Origin: a bacterium
GTDB lineage: Bacteria; JAHJDO01
DNA: 54,142 nt
Direction of reading: 5' to 3'
Assembly: GCA_018812485.1 (NCBI GenBank)
Contig: JAHJDO010000140.1
Location: forward strand, 1 to 54,142
Below the pieces are notes generated by a model. That model made no database searches. It was not told where the DNA came from and was given only the letters and a program-made list of their open reading frames with translations. Each line of letters opens with the position of its first letter. Positions within the stretch are counted from its first letter, which is position 1. The position numbers and the translations under genes are program-made. This document shows positions 8,852-17,789 of the stretch, piece after piece.

Positions 8852-8880
8852 TTGACATGGCGCGTTGTAATTGATATGTT
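8852..8880 (+). promoter_or_regulatory. Sigma-70-type promoter of the EF-G gene
   Basis: TTGACA (8852-8857), 17-base spacer, TATGTT (8875-8880), 57 bases before the EF-G start codon. Confidence 0.7.
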
Positions 8881-8937
8881 TCCCCTCGATATGTGTCCTG
8901 ATTTAGGGTAACTTGCTTAATAGCATAGGAAGAAGTA

Positions 8938-11010
8938 ATGCAAATTGGAGATGTTAAAAAGATAAGAAATATCGGCATTATGGCTCATATTGATGCGGGT
9001 AAAACGACAACAACAGAAAGAATGCTGTTCTTTGCAGGCAGAATACATCGCATAGGCGAAGTTCATGACGGGGCTGCTACAAGGGACTGGATGGAACAGG
9101 AAAGAGAGAGGGGAATAACAATCACATCTGCAGCCACAACATGTATCTGGCGTAAGCATCATATTAATATCATTGACACTCCAGGGCATGTAGATTTCAC
9201 TGCAGAGGTAGAAAGAAGTCTAAGGGTTTTAGATGGTGCAGTAGCAATATTTTGCGCAGTTGGCGGTGTAGAGCCGCAAACTGAAACTGTATGGAGGCAG
9301 TCGGAAAAATATAAAATTCCCAAGATTGTCTTTATTAATAAAATGGATAGAATTGGAGCAGATTTTTTTGCCGTACTTGAGATGATAGACAAGAAACTTG
9401 GAGTTAACTATGTGCCAATTCAGTTGCCTATTGGAAAGGAAGATAATTTTCATGGCATTATAGATATTGTGGAAGAAAAGGCATTTTTCTTCAATCCGGA
9501 AGACGCTATGGAAGAGCCGAAAGAACGAGAAATTCCAGAAGACTATGTAAAGATGACGAAGAAATATAGAAATGAGCTAATAGAAAAACTTGCTGACACA
9601 GATGACAGTCTCATGAATAAATATATTGAAAATCAGCCCATTACAATAGAGGAAATTAAGAATTCTCTTAACAAAGCAACTGTAAAATCCGATATATTCC
9701 CTGTGCTGTGCGGCGCAGCTTTCAAGAATAAGGGAGTCAGGAGACTTATGGAAGCTGTTGTGGATTACCTGCCAAGTCCTGAAGATGCACCGCCTGTAGA
9801 AGTTATAGATAGTGATTCGGGAGAAAAGAGCTTGTTCAGTTTCGGAGAAAAAAAGGATTTATTGGGGCTCGCTTTTAAGATTGCTGTTGATCCTCATATT
9901 GGAAAACTTATTTATTGTAGAATATATTCGGGTTCAATAAAGCAAGGTGAATATGTTTTCAAGGCGGGGTCATCAAAGAAAGAAAGAATATCCCGTATTG
10001 TAAAGATGCACGCTAATAAAAAAGAAGCTGTGAATAGTCTCAGCGCAGGAGATATAGGAGCAATAATCGGGCCAATGAACATTACTACTGGAGATACAAT
10101 ATGTAAACAAAATTCTAATCTTTTTCTCGAGAACATAGAATTTCCAACACCTGTAATTTCAGTGGCAATTGAAGCAAAGAACAAGATTGAGCAAGAGAAA
10201 CTTTCGGATTCCATAAGAAAATTATCTAATGAGGACCCGACATTTAATTTCTTTTTTAATGAAGAGACATCCCAAACTATTCTTTCTGGCATGGGTGAAC
10301 TGCATCTTGAGATCCTGGTAGATAGATTAAAGAGGGAGTTTAATGTGTCTGCGAATGTAGGCAAGCCTAAAGTTGCTTTCAAGGAGACAATAACCAATAT
10401 GCAGGAAGAAAAGTACAAACATCAGAAGCAAACTGGTGGAAGAGGACAATTTGCAGAAGTACACATAGAACTAATTCCTGCAAAGAGAGGCGAAGGGTTT
10501 GAATTTATTAATGATATCAAGCAGGGGGCTATTCCAAGAGAATTTGTTCCTGCTGTTGAAAAGGGCTGTATTGAGGCAATGGAAGCAGGAATTTTTGCGG
10601 GATATCCTGTAATTGATGTAAAAGTAAGATTATTTGACGGAAGATTTCACGAAGTTGACTCTTCTGAAATAGCTTTTAAGGTAGCCGGGTACTATGCATT
10701 CAAAAGTGCGTTTATGAAGGCAGGTCCAAGGCTTGTTGAGCCGATTATGACAGTAGATATATCTACTCCGGAAGAGTATTTTGGTTCAATCACGTCTGAT
10801 ATAACATCAAGAAGAGGTAAGATAATCCTGATAGAAAAAAAGGCTAAGAGCCAGTTAATAAAGGCTGAGGTTCCGCTTATGGAGCTTTTCGGTTACGCTA
10901 CACAGCTGAGATCACTATCACAGGGACGAGCAACAGAGTCTATGCGGTTTGAAAGATATGACAAAGCTCCTCCGCATGTTGTCAGTAAAATAACAGAAGA
11001 CAGAGGGTAA
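8938..11010 (+). CDS. fusA: Translation elongation factor G
   Basis: Ribosomal translocase GTPase, 690 residues, full length. G1 '[15 protein letters not shown]', switch/G2 '[13 protein letters not shown]', G3 '[20 protein letters not shown]', G4 '[10 protein letters not shown]', then domains II-V with '[14 protein letters not shown]' and C-terminal '[15 protein letters not shown]'. It is not in a str operon here: the tuf gene at 53861 is 43 kb away and no rpsL or rpsG is nearby. It may therefore be the main EF-G displaced from the usual context or a second paralogue. The paralogue question needs the rest of the genome. Its own promoter is at 8852-8880. Convergent with the following gene, four bases apart. 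Confidence 0.93.
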   Translation: MQIGDVKKIRNIGIMAHIDAGKTTTTERMLFFAGRIHRIGEVHDGAATRDWMEQERERGITITSAATTCIWRKHHINIIDTPGHVDFTAEVERSLRVLDGAVAIFCAVGGVEPQTETVWRQSEKYKIPKIVFINKMDRIGADFFAVLEMIDKKLGVNYVPIQLPIGKEDNFHGIIDIVEEKAFFFNPEDAMEEPKEREIPEDYVKMTKKYRNELIEKLADTDDSLMNKYIENQPITIEEIKNSLNKATVKSDIFPVLCGAAFKNKGVRRLMEAVVDYLPSPEDAPPVEVIDSDSGEKSLFSFGEKKDLLGLAFKIAVDPHIGKLIYCRIYSGSIKQGEYVFKAGSSKKERISRIVKMHANKKEAVNSLSAGDIGAIIGPMNITTGDTICKQNSNLFLENIEFPTPVISVAIEAKNKIEQEKLSDSIRKLSNEDPTFNFFFNEETSQTILSGMGELHLEILVDRLKREFNVSANVGKPKVAFKETITNMQEEKYKHQKQTGGRGQFAEVHIELIPAKRGEGFEFINDIKQGAIPREFVPAVEKGCIEAMEAGIFAGYPVIDVKVRLFDGRFHEVDSSEIAFKVAGYYAFKSAFMKAGPRLVEPIMTVDISTPEEYFGSITSDITSRRGKIILIEKKAKSQLIKAEVPLMELFGYATQLRSLSQGRATESMRFERYDKAPPHVVSKITEDRG

Positions 11011-11014
11011 CGTA

Positions 11015-12442
11015 CTAGATATTTGTAGACAAAGCTTCTCTTGTTCTAAATATTTCTTCAAATGCTCTAACCAGTTTCTTTTTATGTCTATAGTCATGAG
11101 CGTATATCCTGCAGAGGTAGACTCTGGAAGGCACAAATTCAAATAGTTCCTTTAACGTTTCTTTCTGGACCTTTCCAGACGCAAGCTCGTATAAGAAAAT
11201 CTGTTTGTCTCCCATAGCCATGGGATTATCAGGCATTGGGTCAAGGGCAGGAATATCTATGCGAAAATCTATCTTATCAGGAGAGAGGTTTTCCTTTATT
11301 TTCGCTTCTAATCTTTCGACATCTGAATAGAAGATATCTGCATAATTTTCTGTATCCTTTAATCTTTCAAATTTCTCATAAACCATTTTCCACTGCCTTT
11401 GTCTCATAAGAATCTTCTCCCATTCTCTGCCAAGCCGGCAGATACTTTGATTTGAGCTGTATTTCCATTTATCTACACTCGCAAACAATGACCATTCCGT
11501 AAGATATAAATAATCATTGAGATGATTTATAGGATTTTTATTTTCAAAGACTACTTTCATTGTTTCCTGGAATATATCCTTTAAACACAGGTCTATGGAC
11601 CTTGTAGCTCTGTGGTAATATACAGCAGAATAAAGACTCAATCTGGCATTAACAAAATTGAGCAGCGCTGTCTTCCCAGCTCCATGAAGCGTTAAACCTT
11701 TTGATGATATGAATGTATAGTGCAGAATGCGTTCAAGGTCAATAATGCCTCTGGAAAACCCTGTTATATATGAATCCCTTAATACATAGTCAAGATTATC
11801 TACAGTATATATTCCACTAAAAAGAGGTAGTAAGAACTTAAGCCACTTTGGGAAAGATGAGTGAGTTCTGTCTTTTTTAGGCTTTTCAATAAGAAAAGAT
11901 ATGTACAAAGGGTCAATAACCTCACCTTTAGCAAAATCTCCGGATGGACTTCTTTTGATCCTCCTTAATAATGAGGCTAGCTTTGCTTTTATTATTGCTT
12001 TTGATATTGTCTCATGGGAAACATTAAATTGTTTGAGATAATTGTCATCAAAAAAATGTCCGAATGGTCCATGTCCTATATCATGAAGCAGGCCTGCAAG
12101 TCTCATCAGCTCTTCTAGGTAATTACTTGACGGGCAATCCGGACAGACTTTTTTTATTGACGGATATAGATGCAGGGCAAATCTGCCTGCTACATGCATT
12201 GTTCCAAGTGAATGCTGAAATCTGCTGTGCTCAGCTGAAGGGAAAACCCAGAAAGCGCTTTGAAGCTGATGTATGCGTCTGAGCCGCTGTACCCACGGGT
12301 TATCAATAATATCACGTTCTGTAATCTCTGTCTTATCTTTCTCAGTTGGAGAAGTGAATTTAATGTAGTTATGTATAGGGTCGCTTATTAGATCTATGCC
12401 TGAATAAAAAGAATCGTTTTCACCTAACTCTTTTGTTTCCAT
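11015..12442 (-). CDS. HD-domain phosphohydrolase (SAMHD1/dNTPase-like superfamily)
   Basis: 475 residues. N-terminal 'DPIHNYIKFT' and 'VQRLRRIHQLQSA' are the start of the SAMHD1-like fold. The metal site is visible as His in 'HSRFQHSLGTMHVA', the HD pair in 'LAGLLHDIGHGPFGH', and a later Asp in 'DNLDYVLRDSYITG'. These are the H...HD...D residues of the family. Members include dNTP triphosphohydrolases and related nucleotide phosphohydrolases. The substrate of this group (YdhJ-like) is not settled. Cytosolic, single gene, opposite to EF-G. Confidence 0.88.
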   Translation of the reverse strand: METKELGENDSFYSGIDLISDPIHNYIKFTSPTEKDKTEITERDIIDNPWVQRLRRIHQLQSAFWVFPSAEHSRFQHSLGTMHVAGRFALHLYPSIKKVCPDCPSSNYLEELMRLAGLLHDIGHGPFGHFFDDNYLKQFNVSHETISKAIIKAKLASLLRRIKRSPSGDFAKGEVIDPLYISFLIEKPKKDRTHSSFPKWLKFLLPLFSGIYTVDNLDYVLRDSYITGFSRGIIDLERILHYTFISSKGLTLHGAGKTALLNFVNARLSLYSAVYYHRATRSIDLCLKDIFQETMKVVFENKNPINHLNDYLYLTEWSLFASVDKWKYSSNQSICRLGREWEKILMRQRQWKMVYEKFERLKDTENYADIFYSDVERLEAKIKENLSPDKIDFRIDIPALDPMPDNPMAMGDKQIFLYELASGKVQKETLKELFEFVPSRVYLCRIYAHDYRHKKKLVRAFEEIFRTREALSTNI

Positions 12443-12511
12443 TACCTGAGCCTCACATTTTATTGATAGTTACTCACCTATTAGTATACAAACATTCCTT
12501 TGTGTGTCAAT

Positions 12512-12529
12512 AATATCAGTTCTGATATT
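12512..12529. promoter_or_regulatory. Palindrome with repeated half-site in the divergent intergenic region
   Basis: AATATCAG-TT-CTGATATT is an 8-2-8 perfect palindrome, and TATCAGTTCTG is repeated directly at 12529-12539. It lies between the divergently transcribed HD protein (start 12442) and the sensor kinase (start 12643), where a regulator controlling either gene could bind. A TATAAT at 12616-12621 could be the kinase -10 box, though I see no well-spaced -35. Confidence 0.4.
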
Positions 12530-12642
12530 ATCAGTTCTGGAGATAACAATTCCTAATTTTCATGTGGATTTTTACCCCGTCAGATAAAATAATAGATTGT
12601 TTTGTAGTAATAAGTTATAATTAAGTTTCTAACGAGGTTTAA

Positions 12643-14838
12643 ATGAAAAGTAACCTGTCACATTCAACTCCCCGCTTTTTAATGATGGGGGTCTTACTGC
12701 TTGTTTGTATTGGGCTGGAATATTATTTCCATATGGTTCGCGGGATAAGCGTAGTTTACACACATCTATTCTATATTCCCATTGTTGTAGCTGCCTTGTG
12801 GTGGGGCTTAAAGGGCGGGCTTTCTGTAAGCTTGTTCTTAGGTTTAATACACACGATATCTGATATCCCTGGTATCCACGTAAGTGTTTTGACCAGGGCA
12901 TTGGCATTTGTTTCCATAGGTTTTGTAATAGGAATAGTGAGTGACAGGCGCAAGCAGACTGAGAAGAAAAAAGAAAGACTTTTGCAGGATATTAATGAGC
13001 GTGTAAAAGAACTTGATTGTTTTTATGGTTTTTCCGCCCTTGTCGAAAAAGCTGATATCTCGTTAGAGGGGATATTTCAAGGAATGGTTGAACTACTTCC
13101 TACTGCATGGCGATATCCTGATATTACCTGTGCAAAAATAGCTTTTGAAGATAAGGAGTTTAAAACAGAGGGCTTTAAAACGAGTAAATGGAAGCAGTCA
13201 GCCGATATTAAGGTGCATGGAGAAAGAGTGGGAATTATAGAAGTCTACTATTTGGAAGAAAAGCCTAAGACGTATGAAGGCCCTTTCTTGAAACAGGAAA
13301 GAAAGTTAATAGACTCAATTGCTGAGAGATTAGGGAGAATCACCGAGCGCAGGAAGGCGGAAGAGGAATTAAGAGTCAGCGAGCATAAATATAGAGTGCT
13401 CCTTGAGAATCTTCCTCAAAAGATATTCTACAAGGATAGAAATTCGGTTTATGTTTCTTGTAATGAAAACTATGCGCGGGATTTAAAGATTAAACCTGAT
13501 GCAATTGTCGGAAAGACCGACTTTGAGTTTTATCCTAAAGAGTTAGCGGGAAAATACAAGGCTGACGACGAAAGAATTGTGGAATCGGGAAAAATAGAGG
13601 AAATCGAAGAAAAATATATCCAAGAAGGAAAAGAGATGATTGTCCAAACAGTTAAGAAGCCCATTAAAGATGAACAAGGCAATGTCACAGGAATATTGGG
13701 CATTTTCCGCGACATCACCGAGCGCAAAAGGATGGAGGAGGAGCTAAGGAAAAACGAAGAGAAGTATAGAGACTTGTGGGAGAACGTAAATGACCTTATT
13801 CAGAGCGTTAAACCAGATGGTACGTTTGTATATGTTAACCGTGCCTGGCGAAAAACCCTTGGGTATAGTGAGAAAGAAATCCCATATCTCTCGTTGTTGG
13901 ATATCATTCATCCCGACAGTCATGCGCACTGTATGGAGATATTCAAGCGTTTGTTAGCTGGAGAAAAGGTTGAATACATTGAAGCTGCGTTCCTGACCAA
14001 GGATGGCAATACAATTATGGTCGAGGGAAGCGCAAACTGTCACTTCGTAGATGGCAAGCCTGTTGCTACACGCGCTATTTTCCGCGACATCAGCGAGCAC
14101 AAGAAGGCGGAGGAGAGGAAGGTGGAATTTCTTTCCAATGTATCCCACGCCTTAAGAACACCCTTGGCTTCGATTAAATCCTTTGTAGAGATTCTCCTAA
14201 AGTACAAAGATGTGAATCCGACCGAACAAAGTGAGTTTCTGACTGTAATTAATAATGAGACTGACCGTTTAACTCGCCTGATAAATCAACTTTTAGATTT
14301 AGACAAGATAGAACATGGTAAGTTAAAATGGAAATTTATGTCTTGTGATATCTCGAATATAGTTCAGAACGCAATTAGTGAGCTAGAGCCATTGATACAA
14401 GAAAAAAATATTGTAGTTAATATGAATCTTCCTTCTCAGGATTTGATTGTTAATGGAGATAAAGATAGATTAAATGAGGTGTTCATAAATCTAATAGGCA
14501 ATGCAATTAAATTTACTCTTAATAAGAGAGAGATTAGGATAACCGTTAAAAATAAAGGGAAAGTTGTCGAAGTCAGTATAGCTGATACAGGTATAGGAAT
14601 ACCCAAGAATGAGTTGACCAATATCTTTGAAAGGTTCAAGAGATTAGATAACTCCGTTAATAGAAAGCTAACAGGAACAGGTTTGGGCTTATACATATGC
14701 AAGCAAATTATAGAGAAGCATGAAGGCAAGATTTGGGCTGAGAGCCAGAAAGGTAAAGGCTCTAAATTTGTCTTTGTCTTACCAAAGTATAAATCTAAGT
14801 CAGCTAAAAAGAGAATCAAACCCAAGAGAGGTTCATAG
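12643..14838 (+). CDS. Membrane sensor histidine kinase with two PAS domains
   Basis: 731 residues. Residues 1-105 contain four hydrophobic spans (no large extracytoplasmic loop), then a coiled linker, a GAF-like region (about 120-235, 'FYGFSALVEKADISLEG'), and two PAS domains (about 245-365 with 'IFRDITERKRMEEE', and 365-490 with 'YVNRAWRKTLGYSE' and 'FRDISEHKKAEE'). HisKA is at about 495-560 with the phospho-acceptor in 'SNVSHALRTPLASI' (Ala where Glu is commoner). The HATPase domain has N-box 'LIGNAIKF', G1 'DTGIGIP' and G2 'GTGLGLYIC'. It probably senses a cytoplasmic or membrane signal such as redox or light-related small molecules, but the PAS ligands cannot be read. First gene of a long same-strand signalling block leading to the gas-vesicle operon. 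The cognate receiver is probably the next gene. Confidence 0.92.
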   Translation: MKSNLSHSTPRFLMMGVLLLVCIGLEYYFHMVRGISVVYTHLFYIPIVVAALWWGLKGGLSVSLFLGLIHTISDIPGIHVSVLTRALAFVSIGFVIGIVSDRRKQTEKKKERLLQDINERVKELDCFYGFSALVEKADISLEGIFQGMVELLPTAWRYPDITCAKIAFEDKEFKTEGFKTSKWKQSADIKVHGERVGIIEVYYLEEKPKTYEGPFLKQERKLIDSIAERLGRITERRKAEEELRVSEHKYRVLLENLPQKIFYKDRNSVYVSCNENYARDLKIKPDAIVGKTDFEFYPKELAGKYKADDERIVESGKIEEIEEKYIQEGKEMIVQTVKKPIKDEQGNVTGILGIFRDITERKRMEEELRKNEEKYRDLWENVNDLIQSVKPDGTFVYVNRAWRKTLGYSEKEIPYLSLLDIIHPDSHAHCMEIFKRLLAGEKVEYIEAAFLTKDGNTIMVEGSANCHFVDGKPVATRAIFRDISEHKKAEERKVEFLSNVSHALRTPLASIKSFVEILLKYKDVNPTEQSEFLTVINNETDRLTRLINQLLDLDKIEHGKLKWKFMSCDISNIVQNAISELEPLIQEKNIVVNMNLPSQDLIVNGDKDRLNEVFINLIGNAIKFTLNKREIRITVKNKGKVVEVSIADTGIGIPKNELTNIFERFKRLDNSVNRKLTGTGLGLYICKQIIEKHEGKIWAESQKGKGSKFVFVLPKYKSKSAKKRIKPKRGS

Positions 14839-14855
14839 AGTAATAGGAGAGATCT

Positions 14856-15221
14856 ATGGCTAAGAGAACAATCTTAGTAGTTGATGATGATCTTAGTATC
14901 ATTCAAGCAGTCTCTTTTGTTTTAAAAAAGGAAGGATATATAGTTACTACAGCTGTTGATGGAAAAGAAGCGCTTAAAAAAGCTAAAAAAGAATTGCCTC
15001 GGCTAATTATTCTTGATATCATGCTACCGAAAATAAATGGATTTGAGGTCTGTAAACGATTAAAAACTAATGCTCAAACCAGAAAAATTCGCACTATTAT
15101 GTTGACTGCTAGGAGTGAGGAAAAGGATAAAAGATTGGGTGAGAAATTAGGTGTGAATGCTTATATTACTAAGCCCTTTAATATTAACAAGTTACTTTCA
15201 GAGGTAAAAAAGGAGCTGTAG
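14856..15221 (+). CDS. Single-domain response regulator (receiver)
   Basis: A 121-residue CheY-like receiver without output domain: acidic pair 'VVDDDLS', phospho-acceptor Asp in 'LIILDIMLPK' (about residue 53), Thr in 'IMLTARS', Lys in 'ITKPFN'. It is 17 bases after the sensor kinase with AGGAGAG as ribosome site and is followed immediately (0 bases) by the next gene, so the three are co-transcribed. It likely relays phosphate rather than binding DNA. Confidence 0.92.
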   Translation: MAKRTILVVDDDLSIIQAVSFVLKKEGYIVTTAVDGKEALKKAKKELPRLIILDIMLPKINGFEVCKRLKTNAQTRKIRTIMLTARSEEKDKRLGEKLGVNAYITKPFNINKLLSEVKKEL

Positions 15222-15902
15222 ATGGCGAAAAATAAAATCTTAATAGTTGATGATGAGCCAAATATAACTAAGTCGCTTCAGGTTATTCTGCAAAAAGAGG
15301 GTTTTATTACCCGAGCTGTTTCTAGTGGTGAAGAAGCGATTGAGGAGGTAAAAAAAGACAGTCCTGATCTCATTCTGCTTGATTTGGTTCTGCCGGGCTT
15401 GGGTGGTATAGAGGCTTTAAAATATATCAAGACATTCGAACAAGAAGCAATTATTGTTATTATAACTGCCCATCCCAGCTTTGAATCAGCGGCTGAAGCG
15501 ATAAGATGCGGCGCTTATGATTATATTATTAAACCTTATGATATTGATGAGGTTCTATTTACAGTAAAGAGAGCTATAGAGAAAAAAGAGTTACAGAGAT
15601 CAATCGAAAAAATGAAAAAAGCAGCCTTGGTGGGGTACATGGGAGAGGCGATGTCTCATGAGATATTTAATCCTTTATCTATTGTTTCCGGCTCCGTCCA
15701 ACTTTTAATGAGCAGGATTAAAAAAGGCAAAAAGCTAACTCAAAAAGAATATGAAGATTTCTTTAAAAATATTACTAAAAATATAGAAAGGTGCGTAGAG
15801 ATTATAAATATTTTCAGGAAGTTCTATGCATCTATAGGCATTGAGATTAATCCTAGAAATTTAGAAGAAACGTTAAGGGAGATATTGGAAGGGAAGATAT
15901 AG
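15222..15902 (+). CDS. Receiver fused to an incomplete histidine-kinase domain
   Basis: 226 residues. Receiver at 1-120 (Asp in 'LILLDLVLPG', Lys in 'IIKPYD'), then a HisKA-like dimerisation segment with 'GEAMSHEIFNPLSIVSG', in which the His is in the right place. The ATP-binding domain that should follow is absent: the protein ends about 85 residues after the histidine. It could act as a phosphotransfer or dimerisation partner of another kinase, or be the 5' part of a broken gene. The fragments that follow favour decay. Confidence 0.8.
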   Translation: MAKNKILIVDDEPNITKSLQVILQKEGFITRAVSSGEEAIEEVKKDSPDLILLDLVLPGLGGIEALKYIKTFEQEAIIVIITAHPSFESAAEAIRCGAYDYIIKPYDIDEVLFTVKRAIEKKELQRSIEKMKKAALVGYMGEAMSHEIFNPLSIVSGSVQLLMSRIKKGKKLTQKEYEDFFKNITKNIERCVEIINIFRKFYASIGIEINPRNLEETLREILEGKI

Positions 15903-15904
15903 CT

Positions 15905-16204
15905 ATGGACAAAAAGATCGTAACTGAGCGTAAGAAGGCAGAGGAGGCAGTGCACAAAGGTGAAGAACACGTTAGAAATGTTATCGAAAATATTTTTAAA
16001 TTTGTGCCGGAGGGTTTATTGGTTTTTACAGATAAATTAAATTTATTCAAAAAGAATAAGGCTTTTCAGGATATTATTCAAAACTATTCGGGCAAACTAG
16101 ATTATACCAAAGAAAAATTAGAGGAAATAATTATTAAAGAGGTAAAAAAAAGAATAATGAACGGTGACCATACAGAAATCAGGATTTCTAAAAAACGAAG
16201 ATGA
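15905..16204 (+). CDS. Partial PAS-domain protein
   Basis: 99 residues: a charged helix ('VTERKKAEEAVHKG', normally the linker after one PAS domain) and the first half of a PAS-like module ('VPEGLLVFTDKLNLFKKN'). There is no output or kinase domain. Its TGA overlaps the ATG of the next gene (16201), so the two are translationally coupled. That may mean it serves as a sensory subunit for the RpoN-like protein, or that both are pieces of one larger ancestral gene. Function not assigned. Confidence 0.6.
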   Translation: MDKKIVTERKKAEEAVHKGEEHVRNVIENIFKFVPEGLLVFTDKLNLFKKNKAFQDIIQNYSGKLDYTKEKLEEIIIKEVKKRIMNGDHTEIRISKKRR

Positions 16205-16962
16205 CCAAGCAAAAAATAGCTAAGATAATCCTTTCTAAGGTATTGGAGATGCCCATAAATAAGTATCTCAAGTATATTAAAAAAACAGCAGAGGGATTAA
16301 TGGAGTCCTTTTCGCCTCATGGCTCTGATAAAAAAATATATGCCAAAGTAATGATTAAAGAAGATGCTCTATGTTTTGAGGTTTTAGATGAACGTCTGGA
16401 GAATATCTATCCCACCGAAAATTGTACTAAAGATAAAACAATCTGTTCATTGAAATGGGTCAACACCAGGAATAAATTTTCTTTTCATATTTTAAAAAGC
16501 CTGCTTGATTACCAAAACAAATATTGGTTTTCCGGCAAAGAGGCAGACTTAAAACCTTTAACCTTAAGACAGTTTTTGTCCTTATATCCATTTCAGTATC
16601 TTGAGCAAAGCCGGCTCTCAAGGTTAATTTCAAATTTAAAGGTTTTAAGTCCAAAAAATCACTCCATCAATCTTGGAAGCTTATTTGTATCAGAGAAAAA
16701 GTACCACTCATATCTCATCAAAGAAATAGTTAAAAATGCTGAAAATGCATTAAAGGATAAGAATATTCAATACCTATCGGCTCAAAAGGGAGTACACTTA
16801 TCCCTGAGAACGATATGTAATTGCAGAAATTTATTTAATATCCCCAGCTATAGAGAAAGAGAGACTTATTCCTATGAAAAGGATGTAACTTTTAGCAGCT
16901 ACATAATTTTCTCAAAAAAAACTTTAATAAAATTCCAGCTGAAGCAGGAGTTTATGAATTGA
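16201..16962 (+). CDS. RpoN (sigma-54)-like protein lacking the activator-interaction region
   Basis: 253 residues. The central and C-terminal parts resemble RpoN. 'QNKYWFSGKEADLKPLTLRQF' (about residues 102-122) matches the core-binding signature ending in LKPLTL. 'EQSRLSRLISNLKVLSP' followed by 'INLGSLFVSE' matches the helix-turn-helix block before the 'FF' segment. 'LSLRTICNCRNLFNIP' stands where the RpoN box (ARRTVAKYRE) belongs, keeping R-T-(V/I) and the later Arg but losing the rest. The glutamine-rich N-terminal region I needed for response to activators is absent. So it may bind core polymerase or promoters without being a normal sigma factor. It lies 5.4 kb upstream of a perfect sigma-54 promoter (gvpA) and 3.4 kb from an NtrC-type activator. 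Assignment rests on motif recognition only. Confidence 0.62.
   Translation: MTKQKIAKIILSKVLEMPINKYLKYIKKTAEGLMESFSPHGSDKKIYAKVMIKEDALCFEVLDERLENIYPTENCTKDKTICSLKWVNTRNKFSFHILKSLLDYQNKYWFSGKEADLKPLTLRQFLSLYPFQYLEQSRLSRLISNLKVLSPKNHSINLGSLFVSEKKYHSYLIKEIVKNAENALKDKNIQYLSAQKGVHLSLRTICNCRNLFNIPSYRERETYSYEKDVTFSSYIIFSKKTLIKFQLKQEFMN
16914..16920 (+). other. Slippery heptamer A_AAA_AAA in frame at the RpoN-like/GIY-YIG junction
   Basis: An eight-A run (16914-16921) is phased so that zero-frame codons are TCA AAA AAA ACT, giving the A_AAA_AAA slippery sequence of -1 frameshifting in bacteria. A -1 slip joins residue 240 of the RpoN-like protein to an open frame that encodes the missing start of the GIY-YIG domain ('NFNKIPAEAGVYELS'). 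Confidence 0.6.
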
Positions 16963-17222
16963 GCATTTCATCAAAAATTGATTACCCAAATAGCAGGAGT
17001 AATATTATATATATAGGCTCTTCGAAAAATTTGCGAAAGCGGATAGCGAACTACTCAGGTAATAAATTAAAAAATAAACATTTATATAAATTTATCAATA
17101 GCAATGATGCGTTTATGCGTTTTTGTTTAACTGACAATCACATTTTAGCCGAAAAAAAGCTTCTTAGAAACTTTAAGAACATTTATAGCGAATTGCCAAA
17201 GGCTAATAGTTTAGGAGGATAA
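16959..17222 (+). CDS. GIY-YIG nuclease-like domain (probably the 3' half of a longer protein)
   Basis: 87 residues from a TTG that overlaps the stop of the previous gene. The YIG part is clear ('IIYIGSSKNLRKRIANYS', then 'EKKLLRNF'), but the GIY part ('AGVYEL') lies just upstream in the same frame, before any start codon. A correct domain is made only if translation comes through from the RpoN-like gene by a -1 shift at the A8 run, giving a protein of about 340 residues. An AGGAG at 16946-16950 could instead start the short form, which would lack the GIY strand. The usual catalytic Arg of the family ('SKNLRKR') is present. Confidence 0.6.
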   Translation: MSISSKIDYPNSRSNIIYIGSSKNLRKRIANYSGNKLKNKHLYKFINSNDAFMRFCLTDNHILAEKKLLRNFKNIYSELPKANSLGG

Positions 17223-17224
17223 TT

Positions 17225-17764
17225 TTGAAAATGGATACAAAAGCAAAAGCAAAAGAAATAGAAGAACTTGTTCTGGAATTTGACATGGCAAGAATGTTTC
17301 TTGCAGAAGAAGAAGAAGAAGAAGAAGCCAGTATTGTCGTGTCACTTAAAGATATTACTGACCGTAAGAAGGCGGAGAAAGCATTGCAGGAGAACAAAGA
17401 ATTTAATAGAGTCCTGTTTGATTACAATCCTATTGAAACCATAGTTGTGGATAGAGAAGGAAGAATAATCGACTTTAATCTGGCAAAAAAGAACTCAGGG
17501 GATAGATTGCCCAATATTGGGGATGGGATGTACAAGGATTATGCAGCTCATTATGAGATTGACATGTATGCTGAATTGATGAAATGCATCAAAACAGGGA
17601 AGGGGAGAGAGTTCCATGAGCAAAAATACAAGAACAGGTTTCTATCTATAACAATAGCTCCCTTTCCCAAGGGGGCTATTATAACATCTCTAGACATCAC
17701 CGGGCACAAGGAGTGGACAGAAAAAGAGAAAAAAAAGAGCTATAGAATCGCAAAAGGCTTATGA
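17225..17764 (+). CDS. PAS-domain protein, 5' part of a sensor kinase split by a frameshift
   Basis: 179 residues (TTG start at 17225 six bases after GGAGG; ATG at 17231 is possible). Residues 1-55 are a charged helix with seven consecutive Glu from a GAA repeat (17306-17326) and 'VSLKDITDRKKAEKAL', which normally ends a PAS domain, so the 5' end also looks cut. Residues 60-165 are a PAS domain ('DYNPIETIVVDREGRIIDFN', 'ITIAPFPKGAIITSLDITGH'). In the A8 run at 17729-17736 the reading frame ends 9 codons later, whereas the +1 frame continues smoothly ('AIESQKAYEELQASKDEL') into the next gene's HisKA domain. One A fewer would restore a single PAS kinase. Confidence 0.75.
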   Translation: MKMDTKAKAKEIEELVLEFDMARMFLAEEEEEEEASIVVSLKDITDRKKAEKALQENKEFNRVLFDYNPIETIVVDREGRIIDFNLAKKNSGDRLPNIGDGMYKDYAAHYEIDMYAELMKCIKTGKGREFHEQKYKNRFLSITIAPFPKGAIITSLDITGHKEWTEKEKKKSYRIAKGL

Positions 17765-17789
17765 AGAACTGCAAGCCAGTAAGGATGAG

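Noticed and set aside
17731-17737. A_AAA_AAG (dnaX-type) -1 frameshift site in the PAS gene
   Set aside because: A -1 slip there reaches a TAG after two codons. The kinase lies in the +1 frame, so the site cannot join the two parts.
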